NCBI RefSeq assembly: GCF_017255415.1
Contig: NZ_JAFJZZ010000002.1
Span: forward strand, 401,413 to 465,412
Source: Clostridium aminobutyricum
GTDB taxonomy: Bacteria; Bacillota; Clostridia; Peptostreptococcales; Anaerovoracaceae
Length of the DNA: 64,000 nt
Direction of reading: 5' to 3'
Translations under genes and position numbers: made by a program
The notes under the pieces: generated by a model
What the model saw: only the letters and a program-made list of their open reading frames with translations
Told to the model about the DNA's origin: nothing
The model's database searches: none
Shown here: positions 63,904 to 64,000 of the stretch, in pieces
Numbering within the stretch: position 1 is the first letter of the stretch
Layout of the letters: the number at the start of each line of letters is the position of its first letter

Positions 63904-64000
63904 AGACTGCTGACAAACGAAGCGAAAGAATTTTCGCTGCGTTTTAAAATGCTCTCATATTTTTAAGAAACTACCAATTTATGAAAAATAGTTAATTGAA

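Overview
The window is the replication-origin region of a low-GC Gram-positive anaerobe of the class Clostridia. Evidence for this is the rpmH-rnpA-yidD-yidC-jag-mnmE block reading leftward, dnaA-dnaN-recF reading rightward, two clusters of DnaA boxes around dnaA, strong AGGAGG ribosome binding sites, and almost every gene right of the origin lying on the plus strand. The modular intergenic repeats and gene content would suit the Anaerovoracaceae/Family XIII group, but that placement is a guess. No rRNA or tRNA gene was found.

Layout. 1-2641: ribosomal protein L34, RNase P protein and membrane-insertion genes (minus strand). 2642-6890: oriC, dnaA, dnaN, recF. 6891-27700: a 21-kb block inserted between recF and gyrB. 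It holds a small protein, an ECF sigma/anti-sigma pair, a nitrogenase-like and methionine-synthesis cluster (8.7-25.3 kb), an HxlR/flavin-oxidase pair and an acyltransferase. 27740-34717: gyrBA with a structured leader, an RsbW/SigB-like pair, trpS. 34.9-36.8 kb: an AT-rich islet with a secreted protein and a membrane protein. 37-42.3 kb: lipid, isoprenoid and sugar-nucleotide genes. 42.5-51.8 kb: nucleoside uptake and breakdown (binding protein, nucleoside hydrolase, aldolase-like protein, Crp/Fnr regulator, BMP-type ABC importer, ribokinase remnant). 52-61 kb: rpsF-ssb-rpsR, yybS, gdpP, rplI, dnaB, a DnaD-type primosome protein and an M23 peptidase. 61.4-63.8 kb: a GGDEF protein and an HD-GYP protein.

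The most unusual system is the 8.7-25.3 kb cluster: an O-acetylhomoserine sulfhydrylase, a NifD-like protein, a NifK-like protein, a second almost identical NifD-like protein, a second Cys/Met PLP enzyme, a NifH-like reductase, an ABC importer with four permeases, two binding proteins and one ATPase, and an acetyl-type MetA. The catalytic subunits keep the P-cluster cysteines and the Cys/His cofactor ligands but lack the Gln and His that nitrogenase uses on N2. With the sulfhydrylase and MetA this fits a methylthio-alkane-reductase-like route, in which thiol released from imported organosulfur compounds is fixed into methionine. Three promoters in the cluster carry the same operator-like sequence at +1, and the nifH-like and transporter leaders contain terminators ahead of the start codon, so expression is probably controlled both by a repressor and by attenuation.

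Several intergenic spaces hold structured repeats (modular hairpin repeats, a paired-hairpin terminator family, a 64-nt tandem duplication in the gyrB leader), and some genes look rearranged or broken: a ribokinase cut after about 15 codons, a GdpP without membrane anchor, and a DnaD protein fused to a helicase-loader N-terminus that lacks its ATPase.
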